From UBA6163 sp031411655 (GTDB lineage Bacteria; Planctomycetota; Planctomycetia; Pirellulales; Pirellulaceae): 64,000 bases of DNA. Position numbers and translations under genes: made by a program. Positions 53,217 to 62,623 of this stretch are shown here, in pieces. Each line of letters starts with the position of its first letter. Within the stretch, counting starts at the first letter, position 1. The notes below the pieces were generated by a model. It was not told the DNA's origin and did not search any database. It saw only the letters and a program-made list of their open reading frames with translations. Location: the NCBI GenBank assembly GCA_031411655.1, contig JANOBM010000192.1:1-64000 (forward strand), written 5' to 3'.

Positions 53217-54119
53217 TTACTGGATATTTTGTACAAGTTCGCGGATTCGCTCGATGGCGCACTTGATTTCAACGACTCGCATGCTGATTTCTACATCGCC
53301 AGACTTGCTTCCGATCGTGTTTGTTTCGCGAAACATTTCCTGAACGATGAAATCTAGCTTACGCCCGCTGGAATCGTTCCCGTGAAGCGTCTCGACGAAC
53401 ATTTTTAGGTGACTAGCAAGACGCGTCACCTCCTCGCTGATGTCCGAGCGGTCGGCGTACAACTGAATATCTCTGAGCAAGTCGTTGGGAGAAAATTCGA
53501 GGGAATGCTCCTCCAGCACGCGGCGGATCTTCACCTCCAGTCGCTGCCGGTAGCTGTCAACCACACGGGGGGCTAGGGAGGCGATCGATTCCAGGTTTCT
53601 TTGGACAGACTGAATTTCATTGCGAAGTTGGACGGCCATCGCTTCGCCCTCGGCAAGCTTCATCGCATCCATCGCATCGATCGCCTGGTTCGCGGCATCG
53701 ACAAGGATGGGCCAAAGTAGCTCCGGATCCAGTAACTCGGAATTGCCTGCTAAGACAGCTCCGGGCAACTGAAGCAGCCCCGTCAATTCGATCGTTACAC
53801 CTTCGCCGACCTGCTTCTGGACTTGTTTGAGTTGATTGGCGTAAGCGATGACGGCCGGTAGGTTGATTTGGCCTGCCGAAACAGTCGCAGACGGAGCGAA
53901 CGTCGCGTTCGCATGGAGCGTGCCTCGTTGGATCCGTGAACGAAGCCATTGCTCGAAGCGAGATTCCAGCGGCGAAAGCGAATCGCTTAGACGCGGCGTT
54001 ACCTTCAACCCACGTTGATTCACTGAACGCAGTTCGACTGTCGCGGTTCCTAGCGCCGCCTCACAGCGGCCAGTCCCTTGGCCGGTCATGCTGCGAACCT
54101 CGCCTACACCCTCGCCCAT
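53217..54119 (-). CDS. YicC family endoribonuclease-like protein
   Basis: A 300-aa protein from the ATG at 54119 (ATG 54089 and ATG 54251 are alternatives; the last adds a low-complexity leader). SMTGQGTG at the N-terminus, TVELRSVNQRGLKV, the long middle helices and the C-terminal GRKLDFIVQEMFRETNT and DVEISMRVVEIK segments are diagnostic of YicC. Characterised members affect RNA turnover and cell shape or sporulation. It is 88 bp before gmk in the operon. Confidence 0.9.
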   Translation of the reverse strand: MGEGVGEVRSMTGQGTGRCEAALGTATVELRSVNQRGLKVTPRLSDSLSPLESRFEQWLRSRIQRGTLHANATFAPSATVSAGQINLPAVIAYANQLKQVQKQVGEGVTIELTGLLQLPGAVLAGNSELLDPELLWPILVDAANQAIDAMDAMKLAEGEAMAVQLRNEIQSVQRNLESIASLAPRVVDSYRQRLEVKIRRVLEEHSLEFSPNDLLRDIQLYADRSDISEEVTRLASHLKMFVETLHGNDSSGRKLDFIVQEMFRETNTIGSKSGDVEISMRVVEIKCAIERIRELVQNIQ

Positions 54120-54275
54120 GCGAGTGGAGGAAGCCGCCGACAAATCAGATGCCACTTGCTCGACTTCGGATACCGGTGAACCTGCAGGAGAAGTCAACGC
54201 AAAACCAGTGGGTGAGAGCGGAACAAACGCGAATGCTGATGCAAAACGCATTCGAATGGGTTACGGAAGTGCCTG

Positions 54276-54887
54276 TTACTCGGCGTTTTCGACGGGCGCT
54301 GCATCGCTCGCCGGCGCTTCCGTGGCCGCGGGCGCGGGAACGGCACCACCTTCTGCCGCCGGTGTCGCACTCGCTGGAGCGTCGCCAGCTGGAGCGTCGG
54401 CAGCTGGAGCGTCGGCAGCCGGAGTTTCGGAAGCGGGAGTACTTGAATCAGTCGGAACGACCGAATCATTAGCCGGTGTCAATTCAACATCGTTCGCCTT
54501 CTTATCGGAATCACTGGTATCCGTCGGTACTGCAGATGGCTTGGTTAGGTCGATCAAGTCCTGGGAAGTCGTTTTTGTATCCGCAGGCGATGACGAGACC
54601 GCAGGAGCATCGACGGCTTTCGTGATCACATTGGGGCCTAGCAACCACATGACAAACGCACACAACACAATCCAGCCGAGGGCGACGAACGCAGTGACAC
54701 GCGTAAACAAGTCGCCGGCTTTGGTACCGAAGGCGCTCTGCCCTCCGGGACCGCCCAGTGCACCCGTCAAACCACCACCACGGCCTCGCTGGACAAGAAT
54801 CAGCAAAATCAAGAACAGCGAAACGATGAACATCGCGAAGCCGAGCATGCCGCTTACAAACGACGCGAGTAAGAAATTAGCGGTCAT
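54276..54887 (-). CDS. secG: Protein-export translocase subunit SecG with long low-complexity tail
   Basis: A 203-aa protein from the ATG at 54887. Two transmembrane segments (FAMFIVSLFLILLILVQ and VTAFVALGWIVLCAFVM) flank the GRGGGLTGALGGPGG loop, the SecG signature. A normal SecG ends near residue 80; here about 120 further residues follow, rich in Ala, Pro, Thr and Asp with a repeated DAPA motif. It is part of the SecYEG channel. The gene lies between tpiA and yicC. A tandem DNA repeat encodes the tail. Confidence 0.9.
   Translation of the reverse strand: MTANFLLASFVSGMLGFAMFIVSLFLILLILVQRGRGGGLTGALGGPGGQSAFGTKAGDLFTRVTAFVALGWIVLCAFVMWLLGPNVITKAVDAPAVSSSPADTKTTSQDLIDLTKPSAVPTDTSDSDKKANDVELTPANDSVVPTDSSTPASETPAADAPAADAPAGDAPASATPAAEGGAVPAPAATEAPASDAAPVENAE
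54370..54424. repeat. Tandem 15-bp-type repeat in the secG tail
   Basis: On the plus strand a GCTGGAGCGTCG(C/G)CA-type unit of 15 bp recurs three times or more at about 54370-54424, encoding the ADAPA repeat of the tail. Such repeats can vary in copy number between strains. Confidence 0.55.
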
Positions 54888-54948
54888 TGTCCGTCCGTTG
54901 GTTTCTGAAAGTACTTGATCTGAAATGGGAGGGGAGTGAATACCGCGG

Positions 54949-55707
54949 CTACATTGCCGCTTTGATGATCGCAAGGAAATCCGCTGCTTGCAGGCTCGCA
55001 CCACCGACGAGGGCTCCGTCGATGTTCTCCTGTCCCAGCAATTCAGCGGCATTACTAGGCTTTACGCTGCCACCGTACTGAATCCGAATTTGAGCGGCAA
55101 CGTCCGGCGAAAACATTTCCGCGAGCAGTTGTCGAATCATGGCATGTACTGCCTCGGCCTGAGCGGGCGTCGCGGTCAACCCGGTTCCAATCGCCCAAAC
55201 GGGTTCGTACGCAAGGACGATCGACGCCGCACGGACGTCATCCAAGCCTGCTAACGATTCTCGTACCTGCGTCTCGACCACCGTCTCTGTCTTGCCGGCT
55301 TCTCGCTCGTCCTTCGTCTCACCGACGCAAACGATCGGAATCAGGTTCCCGGCCAGAGCCGACTGCATCTTTGTAGAGACAAGCGAATCCGTTTCACCCA
55401 TCAATTGGCGGCGTTCGCTGTGACCCAAAATCACATAGCGGCAACCAACATCGGTCAGGATGCCAGCATTGACTTCTCCGGTATATGCCCCGTCGGCAGC
55501 GGCATACAAGTTCTGTGCGCCCAAGCCGACTGCTGAACCGGCAAGTACATCGGCTACCGACGACAAGTACACCGACGGCGGACAGACCGCGACTTCAACT
55601 CGCGAGCCATCCCCGGCCCCGGCAACGACGGCACGCGCCAAAGCGACCGCCGTCGATTTCCGCGTGTTCATCTTCCAATTACCAGCAATAAACGGTAAAC
55701 GGGTCAC
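54949..55707 (-). CDS. tpiA: Triosephosphate isomerase
   Basis: A 252-aa enzyme from GTG at 55707, overlapping the stop of the DAHP synthase gene. The N-terminal FIAGNWKMN holds the catalytic lysine, VILGHSERR the catalytic histidine, and YEPVWAIGTG the catalytic glutamate; the phosphate loop is YGGSVKPSN. It interconverts dihydroxyacetone phosphate and glyceraldehyde-3-phosphate. It is the second gene of the operon. Confidence 0.97.
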   Translation of the reverse strand: MTRLPFIAGNWKMNTRKSTAVALARAVVAGAGDGSRVEVAVCPPSVYLSSVADVLAGSAVGLGAQNLYAAADGAYTGEVNAGILTDVGCRYVILGHSERRQLMGETDSLVSTKMQSALAGNLIPIVCVGETKDEREAGKTETVVETQVRESLAGLDDVRAASIVLAYEPVWAIGTGLTATPAQAEAVHAMIRQLLAEMFSPDVAAQIRIQYGGSVKPSNAAELLGQENIDGALVGGASLQAADFLAIIKAAM

Positions 55708-56741
55708 GCCAACGCCTCAGGAAGTGGGGAAATGGATTTGCCAAGCAACTCAGCTAAGCGACGCATCTGCATACCGAGCTCATGGTACTGTGCCGGCAAT
55801 AATGCTTGCGGACCATCGCTCTTGGCAACTTCAGGACAATCATGAACTTCAATATGAACACCGTCTGCACCCGCAGCGATACCCGCCAATGCACATGCCG
55901 GAATCAAATCGGGACGTCCGGTCGCATGCGACGGATCCACGATGATGGGAAGGTGTGTCAGGGTGTGAGCAAGCGGTACGGCTGCGACATCGAACAGATT
56001 GCGGGTCGCGGGATCAAAGCTCTTTATTCCGCGCTCACACAAAACGACGTTTGGATTCCCTTGGCTGAGAATGTACTCGGCACTCATCAGCAAATCGGTG
56101 ATCGTGGCGCTCATGCCTCGCTTTAGTAACACAGGGCGATCGGTCTTGCCGACCTCTGTAAGCAAGACAAAGTTTTGCATGTTTCGAGCGCCAACTTGGA
56201 TCATGTCGGCATATTTCGCTACGATTTCCACGCAGCGAACGTCGGTCACTTCGGTCACCACCGGCATGCCATGACGGTCGCCCACATCGCGAAGTAGCTT
56301 GAGACCGTCTTCACCTAATCCCTGGAAAGCGTAGGGGCTGGTCCGCGGCTTGTAAGCGCCGCCACGAAAGATATTGGCACCGCTGCTACGCACGCTCGCG
56401 GCGATGCGGTGCATGCGAGGCTCGTCTTCGACGCTGCAAGGCCCCGCAATCATCCCCAGGTGCCCGCCGCCAATTTTCACACCGGAAACATCAATGACGC
56501 TCGGCGCAGGATGAGCTTCAAGCGATGCCAGTTTGTATGGGGGAAGCACAGGAACAACCTCAGAGACACCCTCGATGGCTAGGAGCGGCTCTTCGCGAAT
56601 TTTGTTTTCATCACCGATAATCCCGATGATGGTGCGATACGTGCCACGACTCAAATGCGCACGCATTCCAAGAGCTTCAACGCGTTCAATCACGTGGTCG
56701 ATCTGTTTATCAGTCGCGCCACTTTTTAGGATGAGAATCAC
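55704..56741 (-). CDS. 3-deoxy-7-phosphoheptulonate synthase (DAHP synthase)
   Basis: A 345-aa protein from GTG at 56741; ATG 56798 is an alternative with a GGAG-containing leader, but only the GTG start gives the usual VILILKSGATDKQ N-terminus. An N-terminal regulatory (ferredoxin-like) domain precedes the aldolase-type barrel with GPCSVEDEPR, FRGGAYKPRTSPYAF, VPLAHTLTHLPIIVDPSHA. It condenses phosphoenolpyruvate and erythrose-4-phosphate, the first step of aromatic amino-acid synthesis, in the type I-beta (AroF/AroA-like) group. It is the first gene of the housekeeping operon. Confidence 0.92.
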   Translation of the reverse strand: MILILKSGATDKQIDHVIERVEALGMRAHLSRGTYRTIIGIIGDENKIREEPLLAIEGVSEVVPVLPPYKLASLEAHPAPSVIDVSGVKIGGGHLGMIAGPCSVEDEPRMHRIAASVRSSGANIFRGGAYKPRTSPYAFQGLGEDGLKLLRDVGDRHGMPVVTEVTDVRCVEIVAKYADMIQVGARNMQNFVLLTEVGKTDRPVLLKRGMSATITDLLMSAEYILSQGNPNVVLCERGIKSFDPATRNLFDVAAVPLAHTLTHLPIIVDPSHATGRPDLIPACALAGIAAGADGVHIEVHDCPEVAKSDGPQALLPAQYHELGMQMRRLAELLGKSISPLPEALA

Positions 56742-57217
56742 AGTTTGGACAACAGAAAATCGAGGTGAGGTAAAGGGAAACGGCTGCGAGCGAGTCATCC
56801 ACGCCGCTCCGTCTGACCCTACCATCCTAATTGGACGCATTTTCGCAAGGGGAAGAATGTACCACTCACCCCCGCAAGTCGTCGAGACCGAATCAAAATC
56901 CCCGTCGACACGCCGCTTCACGGCCCGCTGGCCGACACCGGCACGCCTGCCCCGATGGGTGGATTGGTTGGATGCAGTCGTTTTGCAGCCTTCCCTTTTT
57001 GAATCGCGTGCAATTCATTAGTGAGACATCCACCCATCCGATTCTTGCCAAATGACGAGAAACGCACGGGAAAATCGTGTTTCTTACCGTTCGTTGATCC
57101 GGTGCCTGGCCTCGCAATGCCTGGCAGAAAGGAGAAAACGGTTGTCATGGCCCCACGCTTAGGCGACCAGGGTAACGACAAGGTCAAGTGTGAAGGCAGC
57201 GATCGGTGTGCCGCGAT
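56742..57217. other. Intergenic region upstream of the DAHP synthase operon, 476 bp
   Basis: It should hold the promoter of the seven-gene operon near 56760-56830. The serine hydrolase gene ends at its right side. Short repeats such as GATGGGTGGATTGGTTGGAT are present at 56957-56976. No gene is supported. Confidence 0.35.
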
Positions 57218-58387
57218 TCACTGCTCGTTTGCATGCTTGACATGGAGATCCGCGGTCAATGCGCGAAGCTTGGCCTCGGCATTTTCGTTTTGGGGCAGCT
57301 TTTCATTATGGAACGCCGGAAGCAGGTGGTCCCAAACGACGTTTAGCTCACCCTGCATGTCGCCGGTGTTCGCCGTGATGGCAATGACCGCGTCCAACTC
57401 CGGCAAGACAATGCAAAACTGTCCGTCCTTCCCATCGCCGCGATAGGCGTTGTGCCGGCATCTCCAAAACTGGAATCCGTACCCCTGTGTCCAATCTCGT
57501 GTAGGGTCAGTGCCATTGGACACCTGCCTCGACGTTGCTTGATCGATCCATTCCGCTGGAACCAGTTGCTTGCCGTCCCACGACCCCTTTTGAAGGTAGA
57601 GCTGGCCAAATTTCGCGATGTCTTCGGTACGGATCATCAATCCGTAGCCGCCCAAAGTAATCCCTTGCGGACTGGAGCCCCACTGAGGGTTCTCGATTCC
57701 AAGCGGTTCGAACAAGCGAGTGCGCAGGTATTCCAGAACGGTCTGTCCGGTCACTTTTTGAACAATTGCCGAGAGCATGTAAGTTGCGGGCGTGTTGTAA
57801 ACAAAATGGGTCCCGGGCTCACGGGGTACTGGATGTGCAAGAAAACTTTGCGTCCAGGGGACGTTCGGTTCAAACCGTGGTTCGGACTCATGGCCCGTCG
57901 ACATGGTCAGCAAGTCTCGGACTCGCATTGCCTTTAGGTTTTCAGATGGATCGGTTGGCATTTCATCCTCAAAGTATTTCATGATGACGTCGTCGATGCC
58001 TAGCTTTCCTTCAGCAACCGCGAGTCCGACGGCGGTGGACGTAAAGCTTTTGCTCAACGACCACATCACATGAGGTTTGTCGGCGGCTTCCGGCTTCCAC
58101 CACGCTTCGGCGATGACATGGCCATGGCGAACAAGCATGAAGCTGTGCATGGTGTTGACTTGTTTATCTGCGGCTTCAATGAACTTCCTAATCTGATCGG
58201 AAGAAACGCCCTGCGCTTCGGGCGCACTGCGAGGCAGCTGTAGCGATTGTCCCCACGCGGATGCTGCGGCAACGAGCAACCATGAGACTGATAAAAACCC
58301 TGGTATCCTTGATGGGATCACGTTGATTCTTTGGAAGTGCGGGGAGAGGAATTTCGAAACCGAGGCATGGCTGACGGCTAAGCCCAT
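57218..58387 (-). CDS. Secreted serine hydrolase, beta-lactamase family
   Basis: A 389-aa protein from ATG at 58387 (GTG at 58321 is an alternative that places the signal peptide directly at the N-terminus). The leader is IPGFLSVSWLLVAAASAWGQ. The class C-like motif SLSK (S110, K113) is present, and the YxN position reads YNT, as in esterase-like members. It may be an esterase, peptidase or penicillin-binding-like hydrolase; a true beta-lactamase is not implied. It starts 9 bp after the stop of the EEP gene and is likely co-transcribed with it and the RND pump. Confidence 0.85.
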   Translation of the reverse strand: MGLAVSHASVSKFLSPHFQRINVIPSRIPGFLSVSWLLVAAASAWGQSLQLPRSAPEAQGVSSDQIRKFIEAADKQVNTMHSFMLVRHGHVIAEAWWKPEAADKPHVMWSLSKSFTSTAVGLAVAEGKLGIDDVIMKYFEDEMPTDPSENLKAMRVRDLLTMSTGHESEPRFEPNVPWTQSFLAHPVPREPGTHFVYNTPATYMLSAIVQKVTGQTVLEYLRTRLFEPLGIENPQWGSSPQGITLGGYGLMIRTEDIAKFGQLYLQKGSWDGKQLVPAEWIDQATSRQVSNGTDPTRDWTQGYGFQFWRCRHNAYRGDGKDGQFCIVLPELDAVIAITANTGDMQGELNVVWDHLLPAFHNEKLPQNENAEAKLRALTADLHVKHANEQ

Positions 58388-58396
58388 CGTACAACA

Positions 58397-59314
58397 TCAA
58401 TGGTGCAAGGTCGCCGTGACAGGTAAGTGATCGGACAGCAATTCCGTTTGGGAGTCACGGATGATCGTCGCGGATTGGCAGCTACCTAACAGTGATGGTG
58501 AGACAAAGATGTAGTCTAGCCGGCGGTCCGTCCCATGGTCTTGATCGCTCACCAGTGCCGCCGGAAACGTCCCTTTGAAGGCCGCCTTTTCTCCACGGAA
58601 ATGGTCAACAAGGTCGATGTAGCCTTGGGATAAAATCGCTTCGATCCCCCCATAGTCCATTCGACCGTGATTGAGGTTTCGAGCGTTCGAATCCCGTTGG
58701 TCGAGCGATTGAAAAAACGGAATGAGCTTTGGGTCGGTGTTGTAATGGGCTTTGTCGGCGGGAGAAAACCCATTGAAATCCCCTGCTAACACAATTTTCG
58801 GATCATTGCCTGGTAACGAAGCCACATCCGCTTTCAGCAGGCTCGCTTCCTCGATTCGTCGCGCGAAATTCGAAGGATGGAAATGAATGACGTAGAACCA
58901 AATGCCCTGAATGCGACATCGCAGCAGCCCATGATGCATGCCTTCCCGAACCCGCTTGATATCCGAAATGGGATAGCGGGACGTAACGCCAGTCGGAAAG
59001 CCATCCTCCTTCAATAAGGCCGAATAATCATGACCCCAGGCCTTCGCGTCCTCCGCTAGTTTTTCAGCGGTGTAACCATTTAGCTCCTGAAGCGAAACCA
59101 CATCCGGTGATTGTGCTGCCATCCAGTTCCGCCACTCCGTATACCGTGGTTCCGGCTTTTGGGTGAACCCGTACCAAACATTATGAGTGATGATCTTCAG
59201 CACGGTGCCCTGGTCGTCTGCCAAAAGCAAAGAGTTGGTTGCGAAGACTATGAAGAATACAAAGGCACTGGGCAGCACCATCGTTAGTCTTAAACCAGTA
59301 ATCGATTGGAGCAT
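58397..59314 (-). CDS. Secreted endonuclease/exonuclease/phosphatase family protein
   Basis: A 305-aa protein from the ATG at 59314, with signal peptide VLPSAFVFFIVFATNSLLLA. EEP motifs: IITHNVWYG, SLQELNGYT, VLAGDFNGFSP, RLDYIFVSP and the final SDHLPVTA. It should hydrolyse phosphodiesters or phospholipid-type substrates outside the cytoplasm. It is the third in a unit with the RND genes (129 bp gap) and is 9 bp from the serine hydrolase gene. A longer form from TTG at 59443 is possible but lacks a reason. Confidence 0.85.
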   Translation of the reverse strand: MLQSITGLRLTMVLPSAFVFFIVFATNSLLLADDQGTVLKIITHNVWYGFTQKPEPRYTEWRNWMAAQSPDVVSLQELNGYTAEKLAEDAKAWGHDYSALLKEDGFPTGVTSRYPISDIKRVREGMHHGLLRCRIQGIWFYVIHFHPSNFARRIEEASLLKADVASLPGNDPKIVLAGDFNGFSPADKAHYNTDPKLIPFFQSLDQRDSNARNLNHGRMDYGGIEAILSQGYIDLVDHFRGEKAAFKGTFPAALVSDQDHGTDRRLDYIFVSPSLLGSCQSATIIRDSQTELLSDHLPVTATLHH

Positions 59315-59443
59315 TTGGCTTGACACTGTTTCGTCGGCCCGAAAAAAAGATTGCATTGGTCGCAGAATCCAAATGAGAACGCCCGATTGTAACCGGTAAG
59401 AATCGAGGGAAACACATTTCCGATAGTGATTCGCTGCGTTCAA

Positions 59444-62400
59444 TCAAAGGTTGATAGTTGAAGTCAACGCACGTTTTTGAATCAAGCGAAACAATAACGG
59501 CAGCACAAAAAGGTTGACCAAGGTTGAACCGCAAAGTCCGAAAAGGATAACTATCGCCATTGGATATTCGATTTCTTGACCGGGTAGGTCTCCAGTGTAT
59601 ACCAGTGGCGCGAGCGCGAGTGCTGCGGTCAACGCAGTCATGAGAATGGGTGATAACCGCTCCTCGGCACCCCGAAGGATCAGTTCGTTCCCAAGTTCGA
59701 TACCTTCTTCAATACAAAGGTGACGATAGTGACTGATCAACATAATTGCATTGCGGGCCGCAATGCCGATCACCGTGACAAATCCGACAAGAGACCCGAG
59801 TGACATAACGCCGCCGCTAGCGAACACTCCCACTACCCCACCCAAGACCGCCAGCGGAAGCATCCCCAGCATTAATAAAACGATTTTCCAAGACTGGAAA
59901 TCGACGTAAAGTATGACGGTGATCATCAGGATCGAACCGATAGAAAGCAATAAAAGACGTTGCCGCGAAGCGAGCGCTTCAGCGTACTCGCCGAGAAACT
60001 CGGGATGATAGCCAGTTCCAAATGTAACGTTTCGTTGAACCGCAGCTTCAATTTCTTTCGCAACGGAGGCTAAGTCTCGTCCAGCAACGTTGCACGTAAC
60101 GTCCAGTCGCCTGGACGCGCCTTCCCGTTTGATCTCGTTTGGTGCCGGGACAATGGTGACACTTGCGACGCTGTTTAACGGTATTTGTGCGCCCGAGGGA
60201 GTGTCGATCATGAGGTGCTGAATCGCTGTCGGGTCGTGTTGAGCGTTGTCCGTGCCTCGCACAACCACTCCGTAAATTCCTTGATCGCGATAGATCTCAC
60301 CGACCTGCAAGCCATTGACCAGCGTTGTAACGTTTCTCATTAATGTTGCTGCGGTTAACCCAAACTGAGCGGCGCTTTCAGGCCGCATTTCGATGGATAT
60401 TTGCGGTACGAGCACTTGAGGTTCGATTTTGAGCGTAGTGACTCCTTCGATCGGCTTGATTTGTGATGAGACATCGGCGGCGATGGCTCTCAATCGATCC
60501 ATGTCAGGGCCATAAATTCTCACGACGATTGCGGCGCTCGTCCCGGTGAGGACCTCCTTGATGCGTTCCTTGAGGTAGGTCAATAGATCTCGGTACAGCC
60601 CGGGGTATCCATCCACAACGCTCTGTACTCGGGCTACGGTCGTATCATAGTCCTCCGTGTCGTCGATGCTGATCCACAACTCGGTAAAGTTAGGACCGAC
60701 GACCTCATCCGCAACGGTGGCGCGGCCGATGTGAGATCCAAAATTACGGACACCGGGAATCGTCATCAGTTCCTTGCTGGCGCGTGTGGTGATGCGGTCC
60801 ATCGCATCAATGCCAATCCCAGGTTTCTCCACCCAGTGCATGAGGAAATCGGTTTCACGAAAGTTTGGCATTAATTCTTCGCCCAGCCAAGGAATGGTAC
60901 AGGCGATGACCACAAATGACAGACCAAACGTGCTCAGCGTCAGTACTTGAAAGCGAAGCAGTCTCGCCAGGATTGCGCGGTACCATCGTTTGAGCACTCG
61001 TACGAGAGGACCTTCGCGGTGTCGCGAACGAGCCGCGGACGGCAAAAGTAAAAGCGACATTGCTGGCGTGACTGTCAATGCAACAATCAGTGATGCCAGG
61101 ATCGCCAAAATGTAGGACGCCGCTAACGGCCGAAAGAATGCCCCCGATAGGCCTTCAAGAAAAAATACTGGTAAAAACGCGAGGATAACGATTATGGTGG
61201 CGTACACCACCGCACTTCGGACCTCCATGGACGCATCGAGAACAATTCGAAATGCTGGCAAGGGTCTTTCGGTTTTCGCGTTCGATCGGAGACGCCGCAT
61301 GATATTTTCGACGTCAATGATCGCGTCATCGACGACTTCTCCAAGAGCGATGACAAGGCCTGCGAGGACCATCGTGTTTACCGTTCCGCCGCGCAGGTAA
61401 AGAACCATGACAGCGGCAAGCAGCGATAATGGGATTGCAGTCGCGCTGATCAATGCACAGCGCCAGTCAAAAAGAAAAACCAGGAGAACGCATACCACTA
61501 AGATGCATCCTAGTAACATTGAATGGCTAAGATTTTTAAGTGAGCGTTCAATGAAGGTTGCGGGCCGAAAGATGGTCGTATCGAACTGGACTTCGCCCAT
61601 ACCCGGCTTCAACTCCTCCATCGCTTCTTCGATTCCGCGCGTTACATCCAGTGTGTTCGCCCAAGGCTGTTTTTCGACGATGAGTAGCAACCCTGGTCGA
61701 TTATTAACGATCGCATTTCCGATCGGCGGTGAGTAGTCGACCACAACGTCGGCTACATCGCGAATACGGATCGGACTTCCGCTTGAAGCGACGCTTGCGT
61801 TTGACGCTGGCGAAATAGAAGGACGCAGTCCATTACTTGCGATCGACCCATTCGTGGGCGGCCCACGAAATGTCAGGATCATTTCGCCCAGTTGCTCAGG
61901 CGTATAAACAGCTGGGACATGCCGCAGTGCGAGTCGTTGATTAGGAGTATCGACAAAGCCTCCCGCTCCGACAGCGGTTGCTTCTCGAACGGCCTGGATT
62001 AACGTGTCAAGCGTAACGCCATGAGCGCGCAAACGATCTGGGTCAGCGATTACTTGTAGTTGTGGATCCTTTTCTCCCCACACTGCGATGTTCGCGACGC
62101 CGCTTACCGACATCAGTCGAGGTCGGATCGTCCACTTTGTCAGGACGGTCATGTCCATTTGTGACTTGGACTTAGACCAGAGACCGATCTTCATGCAGCG
62201 ACTCAGCGATGAAAGTGGCGGAAGAATCACTGGTGGTCGCGCCACCAACGGGAGTTGAGCTGTGACCAGTGTGATGCGTTCCTGAACCAGTTGTCGTGCC
62301 ATTAACAAGTCGGTCCCGTCCGCGAAAATCAGGCGTACGCTCGATAAGCCCAAAACGGACTTGGAGCGTACGGCTGTGACGAAAGGAATGCCGTTTACCG

Positions 62401-62611
62401 CATTTTCAATTGGAACGCTGATGAGGCTCTCGACGTCTTCTGTCGAGATTCCTGGCGCCTCCGTTTGAATCTCAACTAGCGGTGGTGCGAACTCAGGGAA
62501 TACATCGAGTGGGATTGAATCGGTCGTCCGCACTCCAACCACGATCAGCCCCAGGGCGATCATGATTACGATCACGCGAAACTGCAACGATGTTCGAATA
62601 AGCCAACTCAT
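59444..62611 (-). CDS. Heavy-metal-type RND efflux transporter, CusA/CzcA family
   Basis: A 1055-aa inner membrane transporter. It has the RND layout of two repeats with six helices each; visible parts are DSIPLDVFPEFAPP near the N-terminus, ALGEVVDDAIIDVENIMRR in helix 4 with the proton-relay acidic residues, and GRDLASVAKEIE in the second porter domain. Metal selectivity (Cu/Ag versus Zn/Co/Cd) cannot be stated. A Ser/Asn-rich insert lies near 250-280 (SNGLRPSISPASNAS). It uses proton flow to drive efflux through a tripartite pump; the adaptor is the gene upstream (12 bp gap), and no outer-membrane channel gene is in the window. Confidence 0.88.
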   Translation of the reverse strand: MSWLIRTSLQFRVIVIMIALGLIVVGVRTTDSIPLDVFPEFAPPLVEIQTEAPGISTEDVESLISVPIENAVNGIPFVTAVRSKSVLGLSSVRLIFADGTDLLMARQLVQERITLVTAQLPLVARPPVILPPLSSLSRCMKIGLWSKSKSQMDMTVLTKWTIRPRLMSVSGVANIAVWGEKDPQLQVIADPDRLRAHGVTLDTLIQAVREATAVGAGGFVDTPNQRLALRHVPAVYTPEQLGEMILTFRGPPTNGSIASNGLRPSISPASNASVASSGSPIRIRDVADVVVDYSPPIGNAIVNNRPGLLLIVEKQPWANTLDVTRGIEEAMEELKPGMGEVQFDTTIFRPATFIERSLKNLSHSMLLGCILVVCVLLVFLFDWRCALISATAIPLSLLAAVMVLYLRGGTVNTMVLAGLVIALGEVVDDAIIDVENIMRRLRSNAKTERPLPAFRIVLDASMEVRSAVVYATIIVILAFLPVFFLEGLSGAFFRPLAASYILAILASLIVALTVTPAMSLLLLPSAARSRHREGPLVRVLKRWYRAILARLLRFQVLTLSTFGLSFVVIACTIPWLGEELMPNFRETDFLMHWVEKPGIGIDAMDRITTRASKELMTIPGVRNFGSHIGRATVADEVVGPNFTELWISIDDTEDYDTTVARVQSVVDGYPGLYRDLLTYLKERIKEVLTGTSAAIVVRIYGPDMDRLRAIAADVSSQIKPIEGVTTLKIEPQVLVPQISIEMRPESAAQFGLTAATLMRNVTTLVNGLQVGEIYRDQGIYGVVVRGTDNAQHDPTAIQHLMIDTPSGAQIPLNSVASVTIVPAPNEIKREGASRRLDVTCNVAGRDLASVAKEIEAAVQRNVTFGTGYHPEFLGEYAEALASRQRLLLLSIGSILMITVILYVDFQSWKIVLLMLGMLPLAVLGGVVGVFASGGVMSLGSLVGFVTVIGIAARNAIMLISHYRHLCIEEGIELGNELILRGAEERLSPILMTALTAALALAPLVYTGDLPGQEIEYPMAIVILFGLCGSTLVNLFVLPLLFRLIQKRALTSTINL

Positions 62612-62623
62612 CGTTTGCGTTGC

